DNA from: JBBIRG01 sp964410965
GTDB lineage: Bacteria > CLD3 > SB21 > JBBIRG01
Direction: 5' to 3'
NCBI GenBank assembly: GCA_964410965.1
Contig: CAYPIY010000001.1
Span: 62,001-126,000 of the forward strand
DNA: 64,000 bases
Shown here: in pieces, positions 45,949 through 54,729 of the stretch
Numbering within the stretch: the stretch's first letter is position 1
Layout: every line of letters begins with the position of its first letter
The notes under the pieces: generated by a model
Databases searched by the model: none
Seen by the model: the letters and a program-made list of their open reading frames with translations, nothing else
What the model was told of the DNA's origin: nothing
Program-made: the position numbers and the translations under genes

Positions 45949-46632
45949 TTAGTCAAATTCTACGTTCATCCCTTCCAAAATCGTGCCGGGATGAGGAATG
46001 TCGGGACTGACTGCTTTATCGTAGGATTCCGTATGATTCACGTCGTACACCATGACATGGTAGGAGGCGCTTTTCAGATTGGACAATCGCGCGATGTATT
46101 TGCCGCTGCGCATGACAAAGGGACTGATTGCGATATTACTCTGGACCTGTTTTTTATTTACAACCTCTGTTATTTTGGCCGTCAATTTCGCATTCAGTAT
46201 CGGTTTACCTCTCTGGTCGGTTACCGATACAACCAGCGGCATGGATTTAGTACTGAAGTCGATGCTGTCGTACATATCTTCCGTGAGAATTTCAAGGTTG
46301 GGAGCAATGACCATAACGCTGACCACACCGAGTTTGTTGAACCTGCCGTCCAGAACATGAATTTCTGTTTCTCCCGGAAACGGGCTGATGAAAGTGGATT
46401 GCAGAACCTTTCCGTCGGGCCCTTCGGCCATCTTAAACTCGCTGAAATCCCCCCCGCCTTTCCTTGCGACGCAGTTCAGATCCAGCATGGTTGATGTCGT
46501 ATGAACCGTGATTTTAGCTTCGCCGTCTCCGCATAAAATGGTATCCGGATCAACGGTTACCTTGTACTGCGCTCTCAGATTCATGAGTGCCATGCCTGTT
46601 ATTGCAACGAAAATCATAATTATCGGTTTCAT
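45949..46632 (-). CDS. Exported Ig-like protein, unknown function
   Basis: 227 residues with an N-terminal signal peptide (about 1-21, ending LRAQ), then two beta-sandwich parts: KVTVDPDTILCGDGEAKITVH and a later MPLVVSVTDQRGKPILNAKL, the pattern of invasin-like or Ig-like domains. First gene of the twelve-gene minus-strand run. The ATG at 46632 follows AAAAGGAAT. No sorting domain and no catalytic motif. Likely periplasmic. Confidence 0.68.
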   Translation of the reverse strand: MKPIIMIFVAITGMALMNLRAQYKVTVDPDTILCGDGEAKITVHTTSTMLDLNCVARKGGGDFSEFKMAEGPDGKVLQSTFISPFPGETEIHVLDGRFNKLGVVSVMVIAPNLEILTEDMYDSIDFSTKSMPLVVSVTDQRGKPILNAKLTAKITEVVNKKQVQSNIAISPFVMRSGKYIARLSNLKSASYHVMVYDVNHTESYDKAVSPDIPHPGTILEGMNVEFD

Positions 46633-46822
46633 ATTGCTGATTCCTTTTAATATAAATATAACTCTGAAGAGAACTTAAATAAGAAATTTCTGATTTTCAA
46701 TGTTTTTTTAGACCCTTTTTGATTTAACCAATCCCGCGGGTCAGGTCATTTTTTGTTGATTTTAACGTCTGATAAAAATATATTGCCATAATTCTGATCT
46801 TCTGAGCCTCAGGAACGATACA
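46633..46822. other. Divergent promoter region, 190 bases
   Basis: AT-rich spacer between the long minus-strand run and the plus-strand run. The plus promoter is listed separately. On minus, TATATT boxes lie just before AAAAGGA, but no convincing -35 pair was found. No RNA gene seen. Confidence 0.5.
46756..46784 (+). promoter_or_regulatory. Sigma-70-type promoter for the plus-strand run
   Basis: TTGATT at 46756-46761 and TATATT at 46779-46784 with the ideal 17-base spacer, 38 bases before the TTG start at 46823. Confidence 0.55.
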
Positions 46823-47776
46823 TTGAAATCAAAAACAAACATACAACCCGGTGTTGACCTGAATTTTCCTAAGGATTTTGCCGGAATGATCCGCATAGCG
46901 GATATCTTAAAACTCGATCCCGCTCTGATCCCGGAAAAAAAAATCAGCTTCATATGCGATCATCTTCATTCCCCCGATTTTCACAGCCTTCTTGAAACAT
47001 TCAATTATCCCCAGCTGACGCATCTGCTGGACGGGTTGATAAGTGCTGCGATTGATTACTACCGCATCCGGTTCGGGATGGCCGCCGACGAAAGAACAAT
47101 CCGCAGCCAGTGTGAAAACCTGCTGGATTACAAGGAACGGACAGGCTGCAGCGAACCCATCGATGATTGTCTGAACGAGGGCTGTTATCATGTCAATCCG
47201 AAATGTGCGATCCGTAAAGCAAAAGAGGATATCGTCGTCATCACCAAGGTATTTGAGTCCCGTTCCAACCGGAGCCATATTCCCCATATTGCGATCGAGC
47301 TGTTCTTTAAAAAACTGATCCAGGATTACAACTGTATCGGACTGATCCTTTCCGATAAATTCGGGACTCCGAAAGTGTTCATTACCGACGGGTCGCGGAT
47401 CTCGTCCGTGATAACGACCGCCATGCGCCGGCTTGCCGACGCGATTGCCGAATATGAATTCCGTTTCTCTGTCCCGACGGAACCCTATCTGATTTTCAAT
47501 CAGCGTTTCCCGATAGACGCCACTCTTATTTCAAAGCTCGCATCCATTGAGAAAAATCCGGACCTAATCAAATACATCAAGCAAATCACGTTCAGCAGCG
47601 TGGGTTTTGACGTGGCCCACGAAAAAACGGTTCTGTCGATCATTTACATCGGCGACAATACGATCCGGCAGTACCTTCAACGGCTGGTCGACGGCATTAC
47701 GCGTATCAAAATCGAAACGGACCCCGACGCACGCATCCGGCAGACTTTCGGCAGACGGATCAAACCGAAAAGCTGA
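46823..47776 (+). CDS. Protein with a five-Cys cluster, unknown function
   Basis: A 317-residue soluble protein I do not recognise. In the N-terminal third, Cys97, Cys109, Cys116, Cys121 and Cys128 are spaced C-x11-C-x6-C-x4-C-x6-C with a nearby His123, suggesting a metal or iron-sulfur site. The remainder is alpha/beta (FGTPKVFITDGSRISSVITT, KTVLSIIYIGDN). The TTG start at 46823 has CAGGAACG upstream and a promoter at 46756; no ATG is available near the N-terminus. First gene of a compact run with yggS, a DivIVA-like gene and a nucleoside phosphorylase. Confidence 0.65.
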   Translation: MKSKTNIQPGVDLNFPKDFAGMIRIADILKLDPALIPEKKISFICDHLHSPDFHSLLETFNYPQLTHLLDGLISAAIDYYRIRFGMAADERTIRSQCENLLDYKERTGCSEPIDDCLNEGCYHVNPKCAIRKAKEDIVVITKVFESRSNRSHIPHIAIELFFKKLIQDYNCIGLILSDKFGTPKVFITDGSRISSVITTAMRRLADAIAEYEFRFSVPTEPYLIFNQRFPIDATLISKLASIEKNPDLIKYIKQITFSSVGFDVAHEKTVLSIIYIGDNTIRQYLQRLVDGITRIKIETDPDARIRQTFGRRIKPKS

Positions 47777-47803
47777 GCCGCTCCATTTTTTTTCGAGGTA
47801 AAT

Positions 47804-48586
47804 ATGCAGGAAGACAAATCTTTGACATCCATCGGACCCAATATAAGGCAAATCCTGGCTATGATCGCCGAAACAGCCTTCAGGGTAAAACGCAAACCGG
47901 AAGAAATCCGGCTGATGGCTGTCACAAAAACCTACCCCGTTCATTACATTGAGGAAGCCCTGAAAAACGGGATTACACATTTCGGCGAAAATAAGGTACA
48001 GGACGCAAAAGAAAAATTTCATGTTTTTGAGCCTTTGAAAAGTTCCGTAACCCGGCATATGATCGGGCATCTGCAAACCAACAAAGTCCGTCAGGCGGTT
48101 GAAATCTTTGACATGATTCACTCGGTGGATTCCCTGCGTTTAGCGGCCGAGATTGATAAACGTTCGTATACCCGCGATAAGGTCATGGACATCCTCATAG
48201 AGGTGAATACGTCAAGGGAACCTACGAAATACGGAGTATCGGCAGAAGACACGGTGGAACTGGTGAAACGGGTTTCCGAACTGAAGAATGTCCGCATCCG
48301 TGGACTCATGACGATCGGCGCCCTTTCGGCTTCGGTCGCATCCGATCCTGAAAAGGTCCGCCCGTTCTTCCGGAAACTCAGCGATCTGAGCCAGTTTATC
48401 GCAGGTCAGGGTTTTCCCAATGTATCCATGGATGTTCTGTCGATGGGCATGAGCCTGGATTATATCACAGCCATCGAAGAGGGAGCCAATATGCTTCGTA
48501 TCGGAACGGCCATATTCGGGAAACGTAAACGGATCGCCCGCAGTGCCGGAACCAGTCCGTCAAACCAACCGGAGGAAAAAGCGTGA
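47804..48586 (+). CDS. yggS: YggS-family PLP homeostasis protein
   Basis: Single-domain pyridoxal-phosphate-binding protein that helps balance PLP and amino-acid pools. 260 residues, alanine-racemase-like TIM barrel: the PLP Lys42 in MAVTKTYP, HFGENKVQDAKEK, MIGHLQTNK, and the phosphate-binding SMGMSLDY..AIEEGANMLRIGTAIFG region split over 220-245. ATG 47804 follows GAGGT. It overlaps the DivIVA-like gene by four bases, an arrangement seen in many bacteria where yggS precedes cell-division genes. Confidence 0.95.
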   Translation: MQEDKSLTSIGPNIRQILAMIAETAFRVKRKPEEIRLMAVTKTYPVHYIEEALKNGITHFGENKVQDAKEKFHVFEPLKSSVTRHMIGHLQTNKVRQAVEIFDMIHSVDSLRLAAEIDKRSYTRDKVMDILIEVNTSREPTKYGVSAEDTVELVKRVSELKNVRIRGLMTIGALSASVASDPEKVRPFFRKLSDLSQFIAGQGFPNVSMDVLSMGMSLDYITAIEEGANMLRIGTAIFGKRKRIARSAGTSPSNQPEEKA

Positions 48587-49491
48587 AACTCGAAACCCAG
48601 GATATCATCCTCCAGGAATTCCGGAAAGTTCTCCGCGGGTACGACCCTGTTGAAGTCAAGGCATTCCTTGAGATTATCGCCGAAAAATACAGGCAGGCGG
48701 TTCAGGACCAGCAGAAACTGCAGCGAACCATTCAGGAACTGAGGCAGTCCAATTCAGGCCTGACCGAACAACTGAACGAAGCGGAAAAAGAGATCGATCA
48801 GTTGAAATCCGATGTGCGAAAAATCGACCGGCTGGTCGACGCGAGAATAGATTCGGATCTGATCCTGCAGAAAGCGCATGAGGACGCTGACAAAATCCTG
48901 CGGGAGGCAAAAGCGGATGCGAACCGGATGAAGAACGAAATCCGCCATCTGAATGAGCAAAAACAAAGATCTGCCGCCGTACTTAAAGATTATCTTCTGA
49001 AACAGCTTTCGGCACTCGAACTCATCTCGGAGGAAACACCTGTTCGCCTGAATGAACAGAAAGCCGAAACTTCCGGGACAACTGACGATGATCAACCTGC
49101 AGATGAAGCGATTTCCGGCTCTGTAGAGGATATTCATCCGTCCGCCAAACCGCCTGAAGAAATCAGTCAGACAGTTTCAAGCATCGGATCTTACCTGGAT
49201 CATGCTGAATTTGATGAACTGCCCAACGACATTGAAGCGGCTATTCTTGAACAGCCCGCTGAACCGGAACTGTCCGCCTCCGGTTCCGTTCTGTCTGATG
49301 AAAGACGTAAACGGATGGTTCAGGATCTCGATCAGCTCAGCGAACAAGCGACTTCCATGTTCCGCAAGGCCGATTTTGAGAAAATGATCGGCGAGGAAGC
49401 GCTGAAAAAATCCGAGGACATCATCAACCAGATCTATTCCGAGCTCGAAAAGAAAAAAAACAAGAACTCATCCACGACGGAGAACCCATGA
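48583..49491 (+). CDS. DivIVA-domain coiled-coil protein
   Basis: 302 residues. The first ~60 carry the DivIVA opening (ILQEFRKVLRGYDPVEVKAFLEIIAEKY), which in family members binds curved or septal membrane. A coiled coil follows (about 30-140) and then an acidic, Pro/Ser-rich low-complexity part (155-250) and a final helix. GTG start at 48583 inside the yggS stop (GTGA) with GGAGG upstream. In Gram-positive bacteria this family places division and growth machinery; its role in a Gram-negative FCB-like cell is uncertain. Confidence 0.82.
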   Translation: MKLETQDIILQEFRKVLRGYDPVEVKAFLEIIAEKYRQAVQDQQKLQRTIQELRQSNSGLTEQLNEAEKEIDQLKSDVRKIDRLVDARIDSDLILQKAHEDADKILREAKADANRMKNEIRHLNEQKQRSAAVLKDYLLKQLSALELISEETPVRLNEQKAETSGTTDDDQPADEAISGSVEDIHPSAKPPEEISQTVSSIGSYLDHAEFDELPNDIEAAILEQPAEPELSASGSVLSDERRKRMVQDLDQLSEQATSMFRKADFEKMIGEEALKKSEDIINQIYSELEKKKNKNSSTTENP

Positions 49492-50309
49492 GCGAATTAC
49501 TAACTCAGATTCAGGAATCCGAACAGTTTATCCGGACCCGGACCCAAAACCGGCCCGGCATCGGCATCATTCTCGGCACCGGATTGGGGGCGCTGGCCCG
49601 TGAAATCCAGAAAGAAACAGAAATCGACTATACGCAGATTCCCCATTTTCCCTTATCCACGGTAGAAAGTCACGCCGGCAAGCTTATTTTCGGAACTCTC
49701 GGCGGCAAGCCTGTCGTCGCGATGCAGGGACGTTTTCATTTTTACGAGGGATACACGATGCAGCAGATCACGTTTCCCGTACGAGTCATGAAATTTCTGG
49801 GAGTCACGCAACTGCTTGTATCCAACGCCTGCGGAGGAATGAACCCTCAGTTCAGACCCGGCGAAATCATGATCATTGACGACCATATCAATCTTCTGGG
49901 CGACAATCCTCTGCGCGGCAAAAACGAGGATTCGCTGGGCCCGCGGTTTCCCGATATGAGCCGTCCCTATTCCCGGCGTATGATCGAACTCGCGGAACAG
50001 ATCGCTTTGGACGAGCATATCAAGACCCACAAAGGCGTATTTGTGGCTGTTATGGGACCGAACCTGGAAACGCGCGCCGAATACAGGTTCCTGCGAAGCA
50101 TCGGGGCCGACGTCGTGGGCATGTCCACCGTACCCGAAGTGATCATCGCCAATCACATGGGCATCGAATGCTGCGGATTCTCGATTATTACCGATGAGTG
50201 CTTCCCCGATTCTCTTCAGCCGGTCGAACTCCCGAAAATCATCAGGATCGCCAATGAGACGGAGCCGAAATTGACCGTGCTGATGAAAAAAGTCATTGAA
50301 AAGCTGTGA
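49488..50309 (+). CDS. Purine nucleoside phosphorylase (trimeric type)
   Basis: Phosphorolysis of purine nucleosides to base and ribose 1-phosphate in salvage. 273 residues, with phosphate loop GIILGTGLGALA, HAGKL, the GRFHFYEGYT motif, VSNACGGMNP, GPNLETRAEYR and VGMSTVPEVI. At the base-contact site, where mammalian PNP has Asn in LITNKV, this protein has Asp (SIITDECFPD), as methylthioadenosine phosphorylase does, so 6-amino purines might also be accepted; this is inference. It overlaps the DivIVA-like gene by four bases (ATGA). Confidence 0.93.
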   Translation: MSELLTQIQESEQFIRTRTQNRPGIGIILGTGLGALAREIQKETEIDYTQIPHFPLSTVESHAGKLIFGTLGGKPVVAMQGRFHFYEGYTMQQITFPVRVMKFLGVTQLLVSNACGGMNPQFRPGEIMIIDDHINLLGDNPLRGKNEDSLGPRFPDMSRPYSRRMIELAEQIALDEHIKTHKGVFVAVMGPNLETRAEYRFLRSIGADVVGMSTVPEVIIANHMGIECCGFSIITDECFPDSLQPVELPKIIRIANETEPKLTVLMKKVIEKL

Positions 50310-50339
50310 TAGCGTTTTCCGGTCTTTCATTCCCTGATC

Positions 50340-50567
50340 ATGTTTTCTGATTTGCAGACAACAGGCAAACTGCTGGTTTTTGCGGGATTGATCCTGATCA
50401 CGGCCGGAACATTTCTCATCTTTGAAGGCAGAATTCCGTGGCTCGGCCAGCTTCCCGGTGACCTGCGCATAACCGGTGAAAAATACGCTTTTTATTTTCC
50501 CGTTGTCACCTGCATACTCGTCAGCATAATCCTTTCCCTCATCATCTGGATTTTACGTAAAAACTGA
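50340..50567 (+). CDS. DUF2905 small membrane protein
   Basis: 75 residues with two hydrophobic helices (about 9-28 and 50-71) separated by the DUF2905 motif GRIPWLGQLPGDLRI. Function unknown; widespread small inner-membrane protein. It sits 30 bases after the phosphorylase gene, with no strong ribosome binding site before its ATG. Confidence 0.88.
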   Translation: MFSDLQTTGKLLVFAGLILITAGTFLIFEGRIPWLGQLPGDLRITGEKYAFYFPVVTCILVSIILSLIIWILRKN

Positions 50568-50577
50568 AGGATCCTTT

Positions 50578-51039
50578 ATGGTCAAAATCACTCTTTCCAA
50601 AAAACAGTGCGAATCCCTTATTAAAATGGCTTTTATCGGCAGCTTCATCCAGAACTCGACGAAAGGCATGGATGAGAGAAACACGGAAATTGAAAAATGC
50701 GAACAGGAAATTTTCCGGCAGCTGTATGACCAGGGATTCAGGGATGTTTTCGAACCGAACCAGAACCCGCTTTTCCTGAACAAGGAAAATGAGGCATTAT
50801 GCATGGATATCATCGATGAATACAAAGATGATATCTTCTGGGAAGACCTGGCTGATTACCTGACCGACAGGGACCTCAGTAAGAATTATACGAAAGAGGA
50901 ACTCGACCGGCTCGACGAGAAATCGTTTTACGATCTTGTCTTCACGATTTCAGATCAGTACTTCGAGGAATTCGAGAATCACGGGATTGAAAACCTGGTT
51001 CTCAGCTCTTCCCTGCCCGCATTCCTGAAACGGACATGA
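50578..51039 (+). CDS. Acidic soluble protein, unknown function
   Basis: 153 residues, strongly acidic and mostly helical (for example MDIIDEYKDDIFWEDLADYL). No signal peptide, membrane helix or known motif. The ATG at 50578 has AAGGATCC upstream and lies 10 bases after the DUF2905 stop, so it is the last gene of the run. Its 3' end overlaps the convergent lnt gene by 38 bases. No function assigned. Confidence 0.7.
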   Translation: MVKITLSKKQCESLIKMAFIGSFIQNSTKGMDERNTEIEKCEQEIFRQLYDQGFRDVFEPNQNPLFLNKENEALCMDIIDEYKDDIFWEDLADYLTDRDLSKNYTKEELDRLDEKSFYDLVFTISDQYFEEFENHGIENLVLSSSLPAFLKRT

Positions 51040-52576
51040 TGAGAATCATGATCCCGATCCCGGAAGAAACCGCCACATTCATCCAGGGAAACCAATCGCC
51101 GTACAGGGTGAAAAAAGTCCCGGCCTGATGTATCATCACGGTCTCCCGGATTATTGATTCCGACGGATTCGGGGCCGAATGCAGGATCTTTCCCTTTGGG
51201 CTGATGATGCACGAAACCCCTGAGTTGGCGCACCGGACCACAGGTATTCCGTGCTCAATTGCCCGCAGAACCGCAATGTGCGCATGCTGCTCGGGAGCCA
51301 TCGTATCGTCGTACCAGGCATCATTCGTCACGATTACAATCATTTCGGCGTCTTTGATCACGAACGATCGCACCAGCCCTGAAAATACGGATTCGTAGCA
51401 GATCACCGAAGACAATAAAAGCGAATCGCCGCCCCGTAGGGGAAGCCTGAAAACCGTGATTCCCTCACCCTCCGCGTAATTGGACGCTCCCACATCCATC
51501 GCGAAGTCCCTGATCAGGAAAAGGAAATCGGGTACGTACTCACCCAGCGGCACCAGGTGAATCTTGTCATACGATTCGAAAACCGAATCCGGGCTGATCA
51601 GGAAAACCGAATTGAAATAACGGCTGCTGATATCCCCGTTTTCTTCCTGGTAGGCTTTTTTATCAGGAATTCCGGTCAGCAGGCGGGTTTTCTGCAAACG
51701 CAGCTCATCAAGGATGATATTCTTCTTATAAGGATCGATCCTCAGTCGGCTCGGAAAGGCCGTTTCAGGCCAAATGATCAGGTCTTTATGTCCGTCGCGA
51801 AGGGAACGGGTCATGTCCATCAGTTTCCGGAATGCAAAATCCCGTTCGAGCCATTTCCGGTTAGGTTCGATGTTCGGCTGAATAATGGCCAGGGACACCT
51901 GTTTCCCGGCAGGTCCCTTATCCTGATTGTAGGTAACTGTTCCGTGAATTACGGGAATGAAAAAAACCAGAGTCAGTGCGGCGATCAGGAATTTTTTCCC
52001 GGGAAATTTCGGATCCGGGGTGGCATTGAAAACCTCTTTTACCGTCAGATAAATCAAGACATTCAATCCGACTACCCACCAGGTGATCCCGTACATTCCT
52101 GTATACTGAATGAACTGAATGAAATACGGATAGGCTGTTTGGGTGGTTGCAAGAGAATGCCATGGAAAACCGAGTTCACCGAACGACTGTCCGTATTCAA
52201 GGGCGGTCCACAGGAACGGTGCGGCGAAAAGACCGGCCTGCCCGAATCTCCGGACACTCAGGTTCATCAGGACAGCGAACAGGCCCCACCAGAGCGCCAG
52301 ATACAAAACCATCGACATGTACATGCCCATCGCCTGTACCTGTGAGGCACCGGAATTGAAATTGATCCAGTGCAGAAAAATCCCCACCGCCAGCAGTCCC
52401 GTGACATAACCGTGCCTGAAGCCGGAACGATATTCCCGGGTTTCCAGCAAAATGAAGAACGGGATCAGAGCGATGTACGCGAGATAACTTGTCCTGAAAG
52501 GCGGAAAGCTGAGAAAAAAAAGCAGCGGAGTGAGAAAGTACAGAAAAAAATACCCGCGATGGCTGAAGAAAATCAT
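51002..52576 (-). CDS. lnt: Apolipoprotein N-acyltransferase Lnt
   Basis: Adds the third acyl chain to the N-terminal Cys of lipoproteins in the inner membrane, the last step of their maturation in Gram-negative cells. 524 residues: about six N-terminal membrane helices (1-205), a periplasmic nitrilase-type domain with Glu271 (IIWPETAFPS), Lys338 (DKIHLVPLGEYVP) and Cys393 (VICYESVF), and a final helix (about 500-515). The catalytic triad is complete. Its presence fits the lipoprotein genes in the window. Convergent overlap of 38 bases with the acidic unknown. Confidence 0.95.
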   Translation of the reverse strand: MIFFSHRGYFFLYFLTPLLFFLSFPPFRTSYLAYIALIPFFILLETREYRSGFRHGYVTGLLAVGIFLHWINFNSGASQVQAMGMYMSMVLYLALWWGLFAVLMNLSVRRFGQAGLFAAPFLWTALEYGQSFGELGFPWHSLATTQTAYPYFIQFIQYTGMYGITWWVVGLNVLIYLTVKEVFNATPDPKFPGKKFLIAALTLVFFIPVIHGTVTYNQDKGPAGKQVSLAIIQPNIEPNRKWLERDFAFRKLMDMTRSLRDGHKDLIIWPETAFPSRLRIDPYKKNIILDELRLQKTRLLTGIPDKKAYQEENGDISSRYFNSVFLISPDSVFESYDKIHLVPLGEYVPDFLFLIRDFAMDVGASNYAEGEGITVFRLPLRGGDSLLLSSVICYESVFSGLVRSFVIKDAEMIVIVTNDAWYDDTMAPEQHAHIAVLRAIEHGIPVVRCANSGVSCIISPKGKILHSAPNPSESIIRETVMIHQAGTFFTLYGDWFPWMNVAVSSGIGIMILIMSVSGMRAGKS

Positions 52577-52600
52577 TAAAGAACGGCTCTCCTTGCTCCG

Positions 52601-54532
52601 TTACGCGGGTTTGGGTTGTCCGTTTTTGCCGGTGTGAAGATAGGTATAGTCCCTGATGCCCAGTTCATATATATCCAGCAGACGAACGCCCTCGCTGGGC
52701 TTGATGATGCCGTCCTTGATGCGCTGGTCCACGGCCTTCTTGATCAGTTTGACCAGTTCACCTTCGTTGTACTGCACAAGCGAGAGCACCTGCGAAACAC
52801 TGGAACCCGGCAGGATGTCGTCGATATAATAATTATCAGGTTCTTCTTCATCGAAGAAAACATGCACTTCATTGACTCGTCCGAACAGGTTATGAAGGTC
52901 GCCCATGATGTCCTGATAGGCGCCGAGAAGGAAAATGCCGAGATAATAGGGCTTGCCGTCCAGGGCGTGCAGTTCAAGCGTTTCTTTCACGTCTTTCATG
53001 TCGATGAACTTGCAGATTTTCCCGTCCGAATCGCAGGTAATGTCCACAAGCGTCACCTTTCGGGTCGGCTCCTCTGTGAGGCGGTGAACCGGAACAATCG
53101 GAAACAGATTATCGATGGCCCAGTGATCCAGCAGCGACTGGAAGATTGAAAAATTGCACAAATACTGGTCGGCCAGTTTTTTATCCAGTTCGGACAGTTC
53201 CTCCGGGACATTATCCATGCTCTTTGTCAGCTCCCTGATCGTCGCGCAGATTTCCCAGTAAAGGTTTTCAATTTTGGATTTATCCTCCAGAGAAAGATAG
53301 CCCAGTGAAAAAAGGGACTGTGAATCCTCTCTCCGCTGAATGGCGTCATGATAGACTTCAAGGTAATTGGTGTTCTTTTTATGAAGCTGGTGGCGAAGGT
53401 CCAGCATTTCCTGGACGTTTTCATGGTCATCGGGAAGATAATCGATCCTGCGGTTAAAATACCTCTTCTCGATGGTTCCGAATACTTCTACGACCAGTAC
53501 GGAATGGTGGGCGACGATCGCACGGCCGCTCTCGGAAACTATATTGGGATGCGGAACCTCCTCCGAATTGCAGATTTCAAGAATCGTGTAAACGATATCG
53601 TTCGCGTATTCCTGCATGGTGTAGTTCATACTGCTGCGGAAATCAGTCCGTGACCCGTCGTAATCCACCCCGAGCCCTCCGCCGACATCGATATACTGCA
53701 CGGGCATGTTCATCTGGTGGCAATTCACGTAAATTCTCGCCGCTTCCTTCACGGCGGCCTTGATGGTCCGGATATCCGGAATCTGAGAACCGATATGAAA
53801 ATGGAGCAATTTGAATGATGATTCGAGGTTCTGTTCTTTGAGCAGATGGATCGCCTCGACCAGTTCAGGAGTGGTCAGGCCGAATTTAGACTGGTCTCCG
53901 CTGGAAGCCTCCCATTTGCCGATGCCTTTGGTGTTGAGTTTTGCCCGGATCCCGATCGATGGCTCGACTCCCAGTTCCTGCGACATGCTCAGGATCTGGT
54001 GCAGTTCAGTCAGTTTTTCGACGACGATAATCACGTTCTTCCGCAGCTGGCTGCCCAGAAGAGCTGTCCGGATAAAAGTGGTGTCCTTGTATCCGTTGGC
54101 GATGATCAGTGTGTCTTTGTCCTCGATCAGGGCCAGCGCGGCGTACAGTTCCGGCTTGCTTCCGCATTCAATGCCGTATCCGTAGGGAATGCCTGCGTCA
54201 AGTATCTCTTCGACAGCCTCGCGAAGCTGGTTAACTTTGATCGGAAAGACCCCGGTGTATTTGCCCTGATAGTTGAATTCCGCAATCGCATTGCGGAAAC
54301 TCTCGTTGAGTTCCTGTACGCGGCTGCGCAGAATATCCTGAAACCGGATCAGAGCCGGGAATTCAATTCCTTTTCGCCTGATATCCTCTATGACGGAATA
54401 TAAATCAATGGTTTTATTCGGATCTTTGGTCGGAGTGACATATATATGGCCCTTGGCGTTGATGTCGAAATATCCTGCCCCCCATTTATCGACATTATAA
54501 ATTTTATTGGATTGCTCAACGGACCACGCCAC
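52601..54532 (-). CDS. speA: Biosynthetic arginine decarboxylase
   Basis: Converts arginine to agmatine, first step of one putrescine/spermidine route. 643 residues of the large fold-III PLP decarboxylase type: Lys99 in GVFPIKVNQ, YGIECGSKPEL, LLHFHIGSQIPD, YIDVGGGLGVDYDG, and C-terminal LVDITCDSDG with Cys, then GAYQDIMGDLHNLFG. GTG start at 54532 with GAGAGGAAGATC upstream. Agmatine-processing genes are not in the window. It is followed by lnt after 24 bases. Confidence 0.96.
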   Translation of the reverse strand: MAWSVEQSNKIYNVDKWGAGYFDINAKGHIYVTPTKDPNKTIDLYSVIEDIRRKGIEFPALIRFQDILRSRVQELNESFRNAIAEFNYQGKYTGVFPIKVNQLREAVEEILDAGIPYGYGIECGSKPELYAALALIEDKDTLIIANGYKDTTFIRTALLGSQLRKNVIIVVEKLTELHQILSMSQELGVEPSIGIRAKLNTKGIGKWEASSGDQSKFGLTTPELVEAIHLLKEQNLESSFKLLHFHIGSQIPDIRTIKAAVKEAARIYVNCHQMNMPVQYIDVGGGLGVDYDGSRTDFRSSMNYTMQEYANDIVYTILEICNSEEVPHPNIVSESGRAIVAHHSVLVVEVFGTIEKRYFNRRIDYLPDDHENVQEMLDLRHQLHKKNTNYLEVYHDAIQRREDSQSLFSLGYLSLEDKSKIENLYWEICATIRELTKSMDNVPEELSELDKKLADQYLCNFSIFQSLLDHWAIDNLFPIVPVHRLTEEPTRKVTLVDITCDSDGKICKFIDMKDVKETLELHALDGKPYYLGIFLLGAYQDIMGDLHNLFGRVNEVHVFFDEEEPDNYYIDDILPGSSVSQVLSLVQYNEGELVKLIKKAVDQRIKDGIIKPSEGVRLLDIYELGIRDYTYLHTGKNGQPKPA

Positions 54533-54729
54533 GGCGATCTTCCTCTCTGTAAAAAATTAATGATATGAAAAACTGAAATAAAAAATAAACATACAGCCTT
54601 CGGCAATGAATATCGCGTGCAAACTATTAAATGTGTTGAATAAATGCAAAGAAAATTTTTCAAAATATTTTATTTTTTCAACGACCGGACCGGTAATCCA
54701 TGATGAAATGCATGAAATATCAGCTTCAT
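54533..54729. other. 197-base intergenic region upstream of speA
   Basis: A/T-rich spacer between ppx and speA on the minus strand. It holds a tight palindrome ACCGG-A-CCGGT at 54684-54694, which on minus precedes an A/T-rich run and may be part of a weak ppx terminator or an operator. No promoter stands out and no RNA gene was seen. Confidence 0.4.

Noticed and set aside
45845..45956. Upstream TTG start for the Ig-like lipoprotein
   Set aside because: It would give a 37-residue non-signal N-terminus overlapping the previous gene, while ATG 45845 has a good ribosome binding site and starts a lipoprotein signal.
51557..52345. Open frame of 262 codons on plus, antisense to lnt
   Set aside because: lnt carries the full catalytic triad on the other strand; the antisense product looks random.
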